The notes beneath the pieces were generated by a model. It did no database searches. It saw nothing but the letters and a program-made list of their open reading frames with translations, and had not been told where the DNA came from. A program made the translations under genes and the position numbers. From the NCBI RefSeq assembly GCF_000152905.1, contig NZ_AAMY01000013.1, forward strand, positions 1 to 64,000: a DNA stretch of 64,000 nucleotides, written 5' to 3'. Source of the stretch: Nitrobacter sp. Nb-311A. GTDB lineage: Bacteria; Pseudomonadota; Alphaproteobacteria; Rhizobiales; Xanthobacteraceae. Of the stretch, positions 1 to 7,947 are shown one piece after another (the stretch's first letter is position 1; the number at the start of each line of letters is the position of its first letter).

Positions 1-120
1 CCTTCTTTGTCATTCGGCATGCAAAATTGACCCCGTAAGCCGGGGGATCGGCGTCCAAAATTGACCCCCTACAGGTTGGCTGTTGCGCTGCCTGCTTTGT
101 CATGAAGCAGGTGGTCGGGG

Positions 121-1620
121 ATGCTGATCGTGGAGACGATTGCGCGGATACGGCGCGAACACTTCATCAAGGGCAAGACGATCAAGGAGATCGCCCGTGA
201 CCTGAAGGTGTCGCGGAACACGGTCCGGAAGGTGCTGAGGTCGGGCAAGACCTTGTTCGAGTATGAGCGTTCGATCCAGCCGCGCCCCAAACTCGGGCGT
301 TGGGCGGCGGAGCTTGATGAACTGCTGGCGGCGAACGCGGCCAAATCGGCTCGCGAACAGCTGACGCTGATCCGGATCTTCGAAGAGTTGCGCGGACGCG
401 GCTATGACGGCGGCTACGATGCCGTACGGCGTTACGCCAGGCGTTGGAGCAAGGAGCGCGGGCAATCGACCGCGGCGGCCTATGTTCCGTTGAGCTTTGC
501 GGCGGGCGAAGCCTACCAGTTCGACTGGAGCCATGAGATCGTTCTCCTCAACGGCGTGACGGCGATCGTGAAGGTCGCTCATGTCCGGCTGTGCCACAGC
601 CGCATGCTGTTCGTGCGGGCCTATCCGCGGGAGACGCAGGAGATGGTATTCGACGCCCACGACCGGGCGTTCGCACTGTTCAAGGGTACCTGCAGCCGCG
701 GCATCTACGACAACATGAAGACGGCGGTAGAGACGATCTTCGTCGGCAAGGATCGCCGCTACAATCGCCGCTTCCTGCAGATGTGCAGCCACTATCTGAT
801 CGATCCGGTCGCCTGCACGCCGGCGTCGGGCTGGGAGAAGGGTCAGGTCGAGAACCAGGTCGGGCTGGTCCGGGAACGGTTCTTCACGCCACGGCTGCGG
901 TTCAAAACCCTGGACGAGTTGAACGCGTGGCTTCTGGATAAGTGCATCGCCTACGCCAAGGCGCACCGACATCCAGAACTGGCCGAACAGACGGTCTGGG
1001 AGGTGTTCGAAGCCGAGCGGCCCAAGCTCGTTCCCTATGCTGGCCGGTTCGACGGATTCCACGCGGTGCCGGCATCGGTCTCGAAGACCTGCCTGGTGCG
1101 CTTCGACAACAACAAATACTCGGTCGCTGCCAGCGCCGTCGGGCGCCCGGTCGAAGTTCAAGCCTATGCCGATCGCATCGTGATCCGTCAGGACGGGCGC
1201 ATCGTTGCGGAGCATCCGCGATCGTTCGGACGCGGCGAGACGACCTACAATCCCTGGCACTACGTGCCGGTGCTCGCGCGCAAACCCGGGGCCTTACGTA
1301 ACGGCGCACCCTTCAAGGACTGGGTGTTGCCGGCCGCGATCGAACGGATCCGGCGCAGGCTCGCCAGCACCGACGACGGCAATCGACAGATGGTCGACAT
1401 CCTCAATGCGGTGCTGACGGACGGTTTGTCGGCGGTCGAAGCCGCCTGCGCCGAGGCGATCGCTCATGGCGTTCATTCCGCTGACGTCGTTCTCAACATC
1501 CTGGCTCGCCAACGCGAACCCGCTGCACCGGCCAACATTATGACGCCGGCGGCACTGACGCTCCGCCATGCGCCGATCGCCGATTGCGCCCGTTACGACA
1601 ACCTCCGGAGGACCATCTGA
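121..1620 (+). CDS. istA: IS21 transposase IstA
   Basis: DDE transposase of the IS21 family, which cuts and joins the element's ends. The 499-residue length is normal for IstA. The N-terminus (about residues 15-40, [20 protein letters not shown]) is a helix-turn-helix. The catalytic rve core has the first Asp in FDWSHE (about 138), the second Asp in IYDNMKTA (about 199) and the Glu in KGQVENQVG (about 242). The last codon overlaps istB by one base (TGATG), so the two genes are translationally coupled, as usual for this family. It looks intact. Confidence 0.95.
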   Translation: MLIVETIARIRREHFIKGKTIKEIARDLKVSRNTVRKVLRSGKTLFEYERSIQPRPKLGRWAAELDELLAANAAKSAREQLTLIRIFEELRGRGYDGGYDAVRRYARRWSKERGQSTAAAYVPLSFAAGEAYQFDWSHEIVLLNGVTAIVKVAHVRLCHSRMLFVRAYPRETQEMVFDAHDRAFALFKGTCSRGIYDNMKTAVETIFVGKDRRYNRRFLQMCSHYLIDPVACTPASGWEKGQVENQVGLVRERFFTPRLRFKTLDELNAWLLDKCIAYAKAHRHPELAEQTVWEVFEAERPKLVPYAGRFDGFHAVPASVSKTCLVRFDNNKYSVAASAVGRPVEVQAYADRIVIRQDGRIVAEHPRSFGRGETTYNPWHYVPVLARKPGALRNGAPFKDWVLPAAIERIRRRLASTDDGNRQMVDILNAVLTDGLSAVEAACAEAIAHGVHSADVVLNILARQREPAAPANIMTPAALTLRHAPIADCARYDNLRRTI

Positions 1621-2483
1621 TGGAACGAACCCAAATCTTCGACCTCATGGGTGAGCTCAAACTCTACGGAATGAGGGCTGCCTTCGACGAGATCATGGCG
1701 ACGGCCGTCAAGCGCCAGCACGAACCTCAGCACATCGTCGGCGACCTGCTCAGCGCCGAGATCAACGAGAAGCAGGCGCGGTCGATCAAGTACCAGCTCA
1801 CCATCGCCAAGCTGCCATTGGCCAAGGATCTCGATGACTTCCAGTTCGAAGGCACGCCGATCAATCAGACGCTCGTCAATGATCTCGCCGGCGGCGGCTT
1901 CATCGCCCAGCAGCGCAACGTCGTGCTCGTCGGCGGCACCGGCACAGGCAAAACCCACCTGGCCATCGCAATCGCCAGAAGCTGCATCCGATCCGGCGCC
2001 CGCGGTCGCTTCTACAACGTGGTCGACCTCGTCAATCGCCTCGAGATCGAGACCCGTAACGGACGTCAGGGCCGGCTTGCCGAACATCTGACCCGGATGG
2101 ACTTCATCGTGCTCGACGAACTCGGATATCTGCCCTTTGCCCAATCCGGCGGCCAGTTGCTGTTCCATCTCGTCAGCCGGCTCTACGAGCGTGCTTCCGT
2201 CATCGTCACCACCAATCTCGCCTTCGGCGAATGGCCCAGCGTGTTCGGCGACGCCAAGATGACCACCGCGCTGCTCGACCGGTTGACCCACCACTGCGAC
2301 ATCGTCGAAACCGGTAACGACAGCTGGCGCTTCAAAAGCCGCGACGACGATCACGCCACCCGCGCTCGTCTCGTCTCCGCAATCCCGGCCAGCTCCGACG
2401 AGTCGAGCGCTACCCTCAAACCACGCCGCGCGAAGGGGTCAAAATTGAACGCCGATACGGGGTCAAATTTGCGAGCCGATTGA
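1620..2483 (+). CDS. istB: IS21 helper ATPase IstB
   Basis: AAA+ ATPase that works with IstA in target selection. Walker A is [11 protein letters not shown] and Walker B is [12 protein letters not shown]. The start at 1620 is chosen because it overlaps the istA stop (TGATG) and follows a strong ribosome site (CTCCGGAGG at about 1602-1610); the reading frame is open upstream but that part lies within istA. The C-terminus runs into the right inverted repeat: the stop codon at 2481-2483 is part of the IS end, so the last residues (about 25) are encoded by terminal repeat sequence. It looks intact. Confidence 0.93.
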   Translation: MERTQIFDLMGELKLYGMRAAFDEIMATAVKRQHEPQHIVGDLLSAEINEKQARSIKYQLTIAKLPLAKDLDDFQFEGTPINQTLVNDLAGGGFIAQQRNVVLVGGTGTGKTHLAIAIARSCIRSGARGRFYNVVDLVNRLEIETRNGRQGRLAEHLTRMDFIVLDELGYLPFAQSGGQLLFHLVSRLYERASVIVTTNLAFGEWPSVFGDAKMTTALLDRLTHHCDIVETGNDSWRFKSRDDDHATRARLVSAIPASSDESSATLKPRRAKGSKLNADTGSNLRAD

Positions 2484-2485
2484 CA

Positions 2486-3317
2486 GGGAACGGTGACGAT
2501 CTCGCTGACCGGCTTCAATTCCTCGGTCTTGGAACGCTTGTTGAACTCGTGCTCGCCCATATAGGTGCGGCGGGTCAGGATGCGGTGAACCTGGCCGATG
2601 CCCCCAGCGCCCGCCGTCGCGGGTGAAGATGCGGCGGCTGTTGAGGTAGGAGACGATGTTCTTGATCTGGCCGGTCGTGCCGTCGCCTTCCAGCGCCAGC
2701 CGGTAGATCAGCCGCACGGTGTCGGCGTGGAGCGGGTCGATCTCCAGCTTCTTCTTGGTCTTGGCTCCGCGCTGCTCGGCCGCGACGACGCGGTAGCCGA
2801 TAGGGGGAAGCGAGCCGTTCCAGAAGCCTTGGCGGGCGTTCTCCTTCAAAGCCCGTATGACGTGCTTGGCGTTTTCCTTGGACTGGTATTCGTCGAACAG
2901 CGCCATGATTTGCCGCATCATGACGTGCATGGGGTCATCCCCCATTTCCTGCATGATCGAGACCAGTTTGACGCCGTTCTTCGCCAGCTTGCGGACGTAG
3001 AACTCAAGCTCGAAATGATCGCGGAAGAAACGGCTGAACGAGTGAACCACTACCACGTCGAACGGCGCGGGTTTAGACGTGCCCGCCTCGATCATCCGCT
3101 GGAACTCCGGGCGGCGGTCGTTGGTGGCGGATGCGCCAGGTTCGATGAAGGTTTCCACCAGTTGCAGGCCCCGCGCCTCGCAATAGGCTTCGCCCTGCCG
3201 CTTCTGGTCGGGAATGGAAACGTCATGCTCGGCCTGCCGCGCCGTCGAAACGCGCAGATAAAGGGCGGCGCGCTGCATCACCCGATGCTGAGATTTGTCG
3301 GCGGCGGAAGTTGTCAT
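2486..3317 (-). pseudogene. Serine recombinase, frameshifted and cut by IS21
   Basis: N-terminal part of a large-type serine recombinase (site-specific recombinase/resolvase). The catalytic Ser motif is YLRVSTARQ near residue 22, followed by the resolvase core (FSRFFRD, and MALFDEYQSKENAKHV on the long helix) and the start of the recombinase domain. About 240 residues in, at a run of five C at 2601-2605 (plus strand), the frame is lost; removing one base restores a family-like reading (GIGQVHRILTRRTYMGEHEF). The gene then ends at the IS21 right end at 2485, so the C-terminal zinc-ribbon and coiled-coil regions are missing. It was probably the island's integrase. It overlaps the downstream end of the GNAT gene by 4 bases (ATGA), suggesting co-transcription with the toxin-antitoxin pair. 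Confidence 0.85.
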
Positions 3318-3829
3318 GGGGTTTCTCCCGACAAAAGGCGCTGTGCAGTCGCAACAGGCAGATACAGAGTATTGGGCCGGTCAGTCAGCGGCGCGAATCC
3401 GAAGGCCGCGTAGAAGGCCGCAGCCTTTGCGTCGATGGCGTCGGCGAATATGGCGTGAGCGCCTATCGGCGCTTCGGCGACGGTCCTGATCGCGTCGAAC
3501 AGCAGCGCCTCGCCGAGTCCTAGCCCGGCATAGGACTGGTCGCGGCCAAGCCAACCGATCAACACGGCCGGGACAGTTGGATAGCGCGGCAACCGGCTCG
3601 CCAGCGGCTCGGGCACGGCCGTCAGCGGCACGTTGCTCGAGGATAGCGTGTAGAACCCCGCGATCCGGTCGGTTTCAAGGTCTCGGGCGACAAAGCAGGT
3701 CGCGTATCGGCGCGTTATGTCCTGCGTGACCGTCTCGCGGAAATAGCGGTCTATCCGCTCGTTGCCGCACGAGAACGTCTTGCGCTGGTGGGCCTTGGTC
3801 AGCGCCTCTATCGCGAACCTTGCACTCAC
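3314..3829 (-). CDS. GNAT acetyltransferase, TacT-like toxin
   Basis: GNAT-fold protein of 171 residues, of the type paired with DUF1778 antitoxins (TacT/AtaT group, which acetylate the amino group of aminoacyl-tRNA). Visible family marks are the N-terminal CGNERIDRYF stretch, the GFYTLSSSNV strand, the acetyl-CoA loop near WLGRDQSYAGLGLGEALL and the C-terminal AAFYAAFGFAPL. The ATG overlaps the antitoxin stop by 4 bases (ATGA), the classical arrangement for a translationally coupled toxin. Tied to TacT by operon layout and length; the actual substrate cannot be seen from sequence. Confidence 0.88.
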   Translation of the reverse strand: MSARFAIEALTKAHQRKTFSCGNERIDRYFRETVTQDITRRYATCFVARDLETDRIAGFYTLSSSNVPLTAVPEPLASRLPRYPTVPAVLIGWLGRDQSYAGLGLGEALLFDAIRTVAEAPIGAHAIFADAIDAKAAAFYAAFGFAPLTDRPNTLYLPVATAQRLLSGETP

Positions 3830-4116
3830 CGGGGCGCGATCAGGTCGGCATGGCGCCTGGCGGCACGGGCGAGACGCGCGTTCGGCGCGGGCGGATCAAT
3901 CAGCGCCTTGGCAAAGCGCATCTGGTCTTCGGCAGCCAGACGCAGCACGTCGGCCTCCTCGACCGTGCGGCGGGCATCCTCGCCTGCTGTCGCAATGAGA
4001 TAGCCGGTAAGCGTCATGCCGCGCAGCTTGGCCGCGCGTTGCATCTGTTCATAGACGTTGACAGGAACGCGCGCCTCAAGGCGGGCGGTTTCCACTTCGC
4101 TTGCGGGTCTGGGCAT
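3826..4116 (-). CDS. DUF1778 antitoxin (TacA-like)
   Basis: Ribbon-helix-helix antitoxin of 96 residues (DUF1778) that would bind and block the GNAT protein encoded next and repress its own promoter. The N-terminal half (ARLEARVPVNVYEQMQRAAK, about residues 11-30, then MTLTGYLI) is the DNA-binding ribbon-helix-helix; the C-terminal LAAEDQMRFAKALIDPP is the toxin-wrapping part. I start at 4116 because a good ribosome site (AAAGGAG) lies 8-9 bases upstream and the MPRP start fits the family; the open frame extends 46 codons further without support. Confidence 0.9.
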   Translation of the reverse strand: MPRPASEVETARLEARVPVNVYEQMQRAAKLRGMTLTGYLIATAGEDARRTVEEADVLRLAAEDQMRFAKALIDPPAPNARLARAARRHADLIAPR

Positions 4117-4143
4117 GGCTGAACTCCTTTCTTTCGTTATATA

Positions 4144-4156
4144 CGGCATATTGCCG
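4144..4156. promoter_or_regulatory. Probable operator of the toxin-antitoxin pair
   Basis: A perfect inverted repeat, CGGCA-TAT-TGCCG, lies 28 bases upstream of the DUF1778 antitoxin start. Ribbon-helix-helix antitoxins bind short palindromes at their own promoters, so this is the natural candidate operator. Inferred from position and symmetry only. Confidence 0.5.
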
Positions 4157-4225
4157 GATTTATCAAGGATCGGATGAGCCAAAGAGTTCATCGAACAGGT
4201 TCGTTTAACGAATTTGACTTCCTCG

Positions 4226-4478
4226 ATGACTTCTGACCGCAGGGACGACGACAAGCCGGAGGCGGCATCTCGTCCCCGGCACGCTAAACGACCGCCTACG
4301 GCGTCGGAGCAGCTTGAGGAATTGCTGGGCTATCCGTGGCCGTTCCCCGGTAGGCCGCCCAAGCACGACCTCAGCACATGGACCGTGACCGATGACTGGC
4401 CCGACCCCGTTCCGGTCACACAAGCCGAGATCGAGGTGTTCGAGCGATGGTTCGGCGACCTGTTCAACGGCAGCATCA
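4226..4478 (+). pseudogene. Small hypothetical protein, 3' end lost
   Basis: A plus-strand reading frame beginning ATG at 4226 (MTSDRRDDDKPEAASRP) whose first roughly 85 residues look like a real, acidic, Trp-rich small protein (LLGYPWPFPGRPPKHDLS, then VTDDWPDP and FERWFGDLF). After about 4475 the frame simply runs through the antisense of traA, so the apparent 460-residue product is not real. The join coincides with the point where traA, on the other strand, loses its family-like C-terminus. I therefore read it as a convergent gene whose 3' end was deleted together with the 3' end of traA. No function is recognised. Confidence 0.5.
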
Positions 4479-6714
4479 TGGGCGTGGGCGGTGATGCCGC
4501 GCCTCTCGGCGTAGCTCTGCGCAGGTTCGTAATCCGTCGCCATATCCTTTGCCCGGTCGCGCGACAGGGTGTTGATGAGTTTGTCCTGGCTGCTGAAGTC
4601 GTCGCGGCCATAGTGCAGGTCCATGCCGTCGCGGTGACGGGACAAGGCGACATAGCTGCCGTGAGCGTCCATGCCCGGCGTTGCCAGAACATGGGTGCGG
4701 TCCACGGTCATGCCTTGCGCCTTGTGGATGGTCGCAGCATAGCCGTGGTCGATGCGGTCGTAGTCTTTCAGGTCGAAACTGATGCTGCGCCCGTCATCGG
4801 TGCGAACCGACATGGATTGTTCGCTGACCTGCTCGATGGTGCCGAGCGTGCCGTTCTTGACGCCAAGGCCACGCTCGTTTTGCAGGAACATGACGCGATC
4901 CCCGGCGGCGAAGTTCCGTTCGCCCCGCTCGACGGTGACGCGCACGTCCTCGCCCAGATCGCCAGCCGCGCGCATCCGGTCGCGTGCTGCCTCGTTGAGT
5001 TCGCGCACCTCGGCATTGGTGTGGGTGAGGATGATGCGGCTGCTGTCGGGGGATGCCTGACGCTGACGGTCCCAGCGGTCGATCAGATCGCCACGCGCCT
5101 GTTCGCGTGTTTCGGCGGAATGCACCATGCCGTGACGGTCATAGGCATGGATCGCATCGCGGGTCTTGGCCGTAGCCAGATCGCGGGTAGCGTCACGCTG
5201 CCAGTCCTCGCGCTGGCGGCGCACCTCGCCGATTTCCGCGCCGCCATGTCGCTCATGGATCGAGCGGAACGCCGCACCTGCTTCGATGGATTGCAACTGC
5301 TGCGGGTCGCCGACCAGCACGACCTTTGCGCCTGCGTCGGCGGCATGGGACAAGACACGCTCCAACTGCCGCGTGCCGACCATGCCCGCCTCGTCGATGA
5401 CAAGCACATCGCGCGTCGTGAGCATGTCGCGCCCGTTCTTCCAGCCATGCTCCATGCTGGCGATGGTGCGCGATGCATACCCGCTCCGCTTTCGAGATTT
5501 TCCGCCGCGATACCGGAGAGGGCAACGCCGCGCACCTCAAAGCCTGCCGCTTCCCATACCTCGCGCGCAACGCCAAGCATGGCGCTCTTTCCCGTTCCGG
5601 CATAGCCGACGACAATCCCGAGATCGCGCCCATCCGTGACATGCGTTAGCGCGTCGGCCTGCTCGCCGAACATGACAAGGCCGCGCTGTTCCACTCGGGC
5701 CAGCGCGGCTTCGCGGTTCCTGTCGCTGACCTCGTGCAATTCCTTCTCGGCCATGAGTTCCGCCGCACGATGCAAGCGTTGTTCGGCCTCGATCATGTCG
5801 CGGGTGGTGAAGCGATCTTCGCTGCGTCCGTCCTTACCCAATTCGACCAGACCGGGCGCATTGCGCATCGCGCCCATGACCTCGTTGAACTGGTCGACGC
5901 CGTCGCTGTGCCGATGCGCGAACATCGCCATGTCCCGGCGCGTGAAGGTCGATTGCTGGTGTGTGATCGCGTCCAGCGCAACGGACGGGTCGGCTATGAT
6001 CCGCGCGCCGTTGTTACGGGCGATCTCGCGGTGAAGGTCCGCCCGGTCGGCAGCTTCAATGCCGTCGCCCTCGATGCGCTGTGCGGGTGCGCCGATCTGG
6101 CTTTGCGGCTCAAGCCCGATGCCCTGAGCTTCAAGGCTGCGATGGTCGATCCGGGCGTCGATGTCGAGTTCGGCCAGCCGCTCGTTGACGTGTTCGGCCC
6201 AGCGTTCCCGCCAGCGCTCGACCATCTCCGTGCGGTTCCATTCCCGCACCTTCGGGCCGAAACCGTTCTCGGCCATGCTGCGCATGGTGAGCATGACATG
6301 GGCATGGGGCTTCGGCATCCCGTCCTCGCCAATGTCCCAATGCAGATTGAGATCAGCGATCATGCCCCGATCGACGAATTCGGCTTGCGCGAAGTCGCGG
6401 GCAAGCATGATGCTCTGCGCCTGCGTCATCTCGCGCGGAATGGCGAACTCGACTTCGCGGGCAAGCTGTGCGTCTTTACGCACCTCGAATGCTTCCACAT
6501 CGTTCCAAAGCCGTTCGCGGTCGCTCCACGCCTCGGGGGCGTTCTCGGGCAACAGCACCTCGGAATGGCCGACGCCGCGCTTGTTGGAAAAATCCTGAAC
6601 GCGGTCGATACGCTCATCGCGCGTCCGCGACGCCGAGCGGTAGGCGGCGGAGGCCACCGCGCTCGACCCGGCCTTGCGGCCAATGACCTTGACGTGAAGA
6701 TGATAGATCGCCAT
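4479..6714 (-). pseudogene. traA: Conjugative relaxase TraA, frameshifted and truncated
   Basis: Ti-plasmid-type TraA, which nicks oriT and unwinds DNA for transfer. The N-terminal MOBQ relaxase domain is clear: the typical MAIYHLHVKVIGRK start, then the metal-binding His motif KPHAHVMLTM about 140 residues in. The helicase part has Walker A GYAGTGKSAM. At about 5476 one base is missing (between ggtat and gcatcgcgc on the coding strand), and the frame moves; the second frame carries VLIDEAG-like Walker B, VGDPQQLQ and the helicase motifs to YAERRGIT, after which family similarity stops at about 4480. The usual long C-terminus is absent. Start 6714 is chosen over 6723 to give the family N-terminus. 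Not expected to be functional as encoded. Confidence 0.9.
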
Positions 6715-6740
6715 CGCGATCAAGCATTGCCACGGTCAAG

Positions 6741-6775
6741 CGCACGTCGGAACGACGTATAAGCGCGCCCTCCCT
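6741..6775. other. Origin of transfer (oriT), Ti/IncQ type
   Basis: Between the divergent traA and traC genes lies a perfect 6-bp-arm hairpin (ACGTCG at 6744-6749, CGACGT at 6753-6758) followed directly by ATAAGCGCGCCCT. On the minus strand this reads AGGGCGCGCTTATACGTCG, which closely resembles the nic region of Agrobacterium Ti plasmids and IncQ plasmids (the GGGCGCaaTTATACGTCG core, from memory). Position next to traA is also the usual one. Nicking would be expected within the GCGCCC part. The site appears intact even though the cis-encoded relaxase gene is broken. Confidence 0.8.
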
Positions 6776-6895
6776 CGAAAAAATCTCGGGATGGACCGGG
6801 CCGTGCCACACCGTCCCGGCAACAATACTGCGTTCCGCCGTCTGCGCAACTATCCTTACCGCATCAACCACTTGCGACCGAGAAAGGACACGGCA

Positions 6896-7222
6896 ATGCG
6901 CAAACCACGGGACTATGACGCGGAACTCAAGGCGCTGGAGGACAAGGCGCGGGAACTGAAAACACGCAAGGTGCAGCAGTTGGGTGAACTGGTGATCGCC
7001 ACCGGGGCGGACGCGCTCGCCACCGACGAACTGGCCGGGGCGCTGGTCGTGCTGACCGAAACCAAAGATGCCGGAAAGAGGGAGGCATGGGCCAAGCGCG
7101 GCGCGGCGTTCTTTCGCGGAAAATCGCGGCGATCTGCACCAGCGCCTGACCGCGACAACGGCGGCGCTCCATCGCAACCGGGCGGCGCGCAACCGGAATC
7201 AGGCGGCGCGAGCGCGGCATGA
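6896..7222 (+). CDS. traC: Conjugal transfer protein TraC
   Basis: Small accessory transfer protein of the Ti-type DNA-processing set (108 residues). The N-terminus (MRKPRDYDAELKALEDKA, then KVQQLGELVIATGADAL) is the conserved TraC core; the C-terminus is low-complexity, Gly/Pro/Gln-rich (residues about 75-108). Start 6896 follows GAGAAAGGACACGGCA; the open frame extends upstream through the oriT region but without support. It lies just right of oriT, divergent from traA, and is followed one base later by traD. TraC binds near oriT or helps the relaxosome in related systems. Confidence 0.85.
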   Translation: MRKPRDYDAELKALEDKARELKTRKVQQLGELVIATGADALATDELAGALVVLTETKDAGKREAWAKRGAAFFRGKSRRSAPAPDRDNGGAPSQPGGAQPESGGASAA

Positions 7223-7223
7223 C

Positions 7224-7490
7224 ATGCCAAGCTGGCAGATCGAACGCCGCAAACGCACGCGGCATCTGATCGAACTCGGCGGCCTCGTCGTCAAGGCGGG
7301 CGTTGTGGACCTTACCGGCAATGATCGCGCCATGATCTACGGCGCGCTGCTCTGGATCGCCGAAAAGCTCAAAAGCGAGGACGGTGAACGGGCACGCAGC
7401 ATCTGGACGAAACTCGGAAAGATCGGATTCGAGATGGAACGTCCAGCAGGCTCGAACGACAGGGTGCAGCCGCAGCAGGATCGGGCGTGA
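7224..7490 (+). CDS. traD: Conjugal transfer protein TraD
   Basis: 88-residue TraD-like protein of the Ti-type tra region. The signature is WQIERRKRTRHLIELGGLVV near the N-terminus followed by KAGVVDL, the usual family core. It begins one base after the traC stop, so the pair is one operon; an alternative upstream start inside traC exists but gives a non-family N-terminus. In complete islands traG (coupling protein) follows; here traG is missing and the next genes are an antitoxin remnant and a restriction-like fragment, showing the transfer region was cut back. Confidence 0.82.
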   Translation: MPSWQIERRKRTRHLIELGGLVVKAGVVDLTGNDRAMIYGALLWIAEKLKSEDGERARSIWTKLGKIGFEMERPAGSNDRVQPQQDRA

Positions 7491-7645
7491 CCGATGGCGG
7501 GCAGCGCGGAGACCCAACATATCGCAGCGCCGACCGCCATCGCGCGGCAACGCCGCGCAGTTTCAGATTTTCTGTCCTCGCTGCCCTTGGCAAAAAGAGC
7601 TATTTCGCCCTAAGTGGCGCAAGTGAATGTCGCGGGATTCGGCCA

Positions 7646-7850
7646 TGAAAACCATGTCTGCACGCGAGGCCAAGAACGGTTTCGGCCTGATGATCGACAC
7701 CGCGCGCGCCGCGCCTGTGCTGATCGAAAACACGGGCGCGGCGTGGTGGTGGTTGTGTCCGTGGAAGAATATCAGCGGCTTTCCACGCGCGCCGCCAGCG
7801 CCGCGAAGGATGAAGGACGGTCCGGGAAGGCGCAGAAACGTGACCAATGA
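7646..7850 (+). pseudogene. Phd/YefM-type antitoxin, frameshifted
   Basis: Phd-family antitoxin. The first half reads MKTMSAREAKNGFGLMIDTA and continues to PVLIE in one frame; the second half (KHGRGVVVVVSVEEYQRL) is in the neighbouring frame and ends at 7850. Adding one A to the run at 7727-7730 joins them into a normal antitoxin of about 68 residues. No toxin gene of the Doc or RelE type follows. The stop codon overlaps the start of the downstream restriction-like fragment, so these two were once coupled. Confidence 0.75.
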
Positions 7851-7935
7851 AGCGTTCGCGCGCATCAAGATCGACCAGCTTCTGAAAGACGCTGATTGGC
7901 CGCTGACCGACAGTCGCAGCGTGCGCTTCGAGTAA
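7840..7935 (+). pseudogene. N-terminal remnant of a type I restriction/DEAD helicase protein
   Basis: A 31-codon fragment from a GTG at 7840: VTNEAFARIKIDQLLKDADW, then PLTDSRSVRFE and a stop. This matches my recollection of the first residues of HsdR/EcoEI-like restriction subunits and related DEAD-box helicases (which start NEAFARVKID.LL..AGW.LTDG.SVRFE). The stop falls exactly where the family sequence would continue, only 12 bases before the GmrSD-like gene. The rest of the roughly 800-1100-residue protein is gone, so this marks a recombination junction at about 7932. Confidence 0.6.
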
Positions 7936-7947
7936 GGGGGCAAAGGC

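Larger units (their letters stand above)
8..2485 (+). mobile_element. IS21-family insertion sequence (istA-istB)
   Basis: A complete IS21-type element of about 2.48 kb. The outer ends are inverted repeats: the left end begins TGTCATTCGGC at 8 and the right end, read on the minus strand from 2485, begins TGTCAATCGGC, and the match continues through a GCAAA-TTGACCCC block. A second internal copy of the AATTGACCCC motif lies at 58-68, with its partner near 2437-2449, which is the multiple terminal repeat layout of IS21. It carries istA and istB. The right end lies inside a serine recombinase gene that it truncates. The bases on either side (ccttctt left, gggaacg right) do not form the usual 4-8 bp target duplication. 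Confidence 0.9.

Noticed and set aside
100-1260. 386-residue minus-strand reading frame under istA
   Set aside because: Antisense of a well-conserved transposase; high GC with codon-position bias makes long antisense frames. No family features.
4226-5605. 460-residue plus-strand reading frame
   Set aside because: After about 85 codons it is the antisense of traA helicase sequence; only its first part is taken as a gene remnant.
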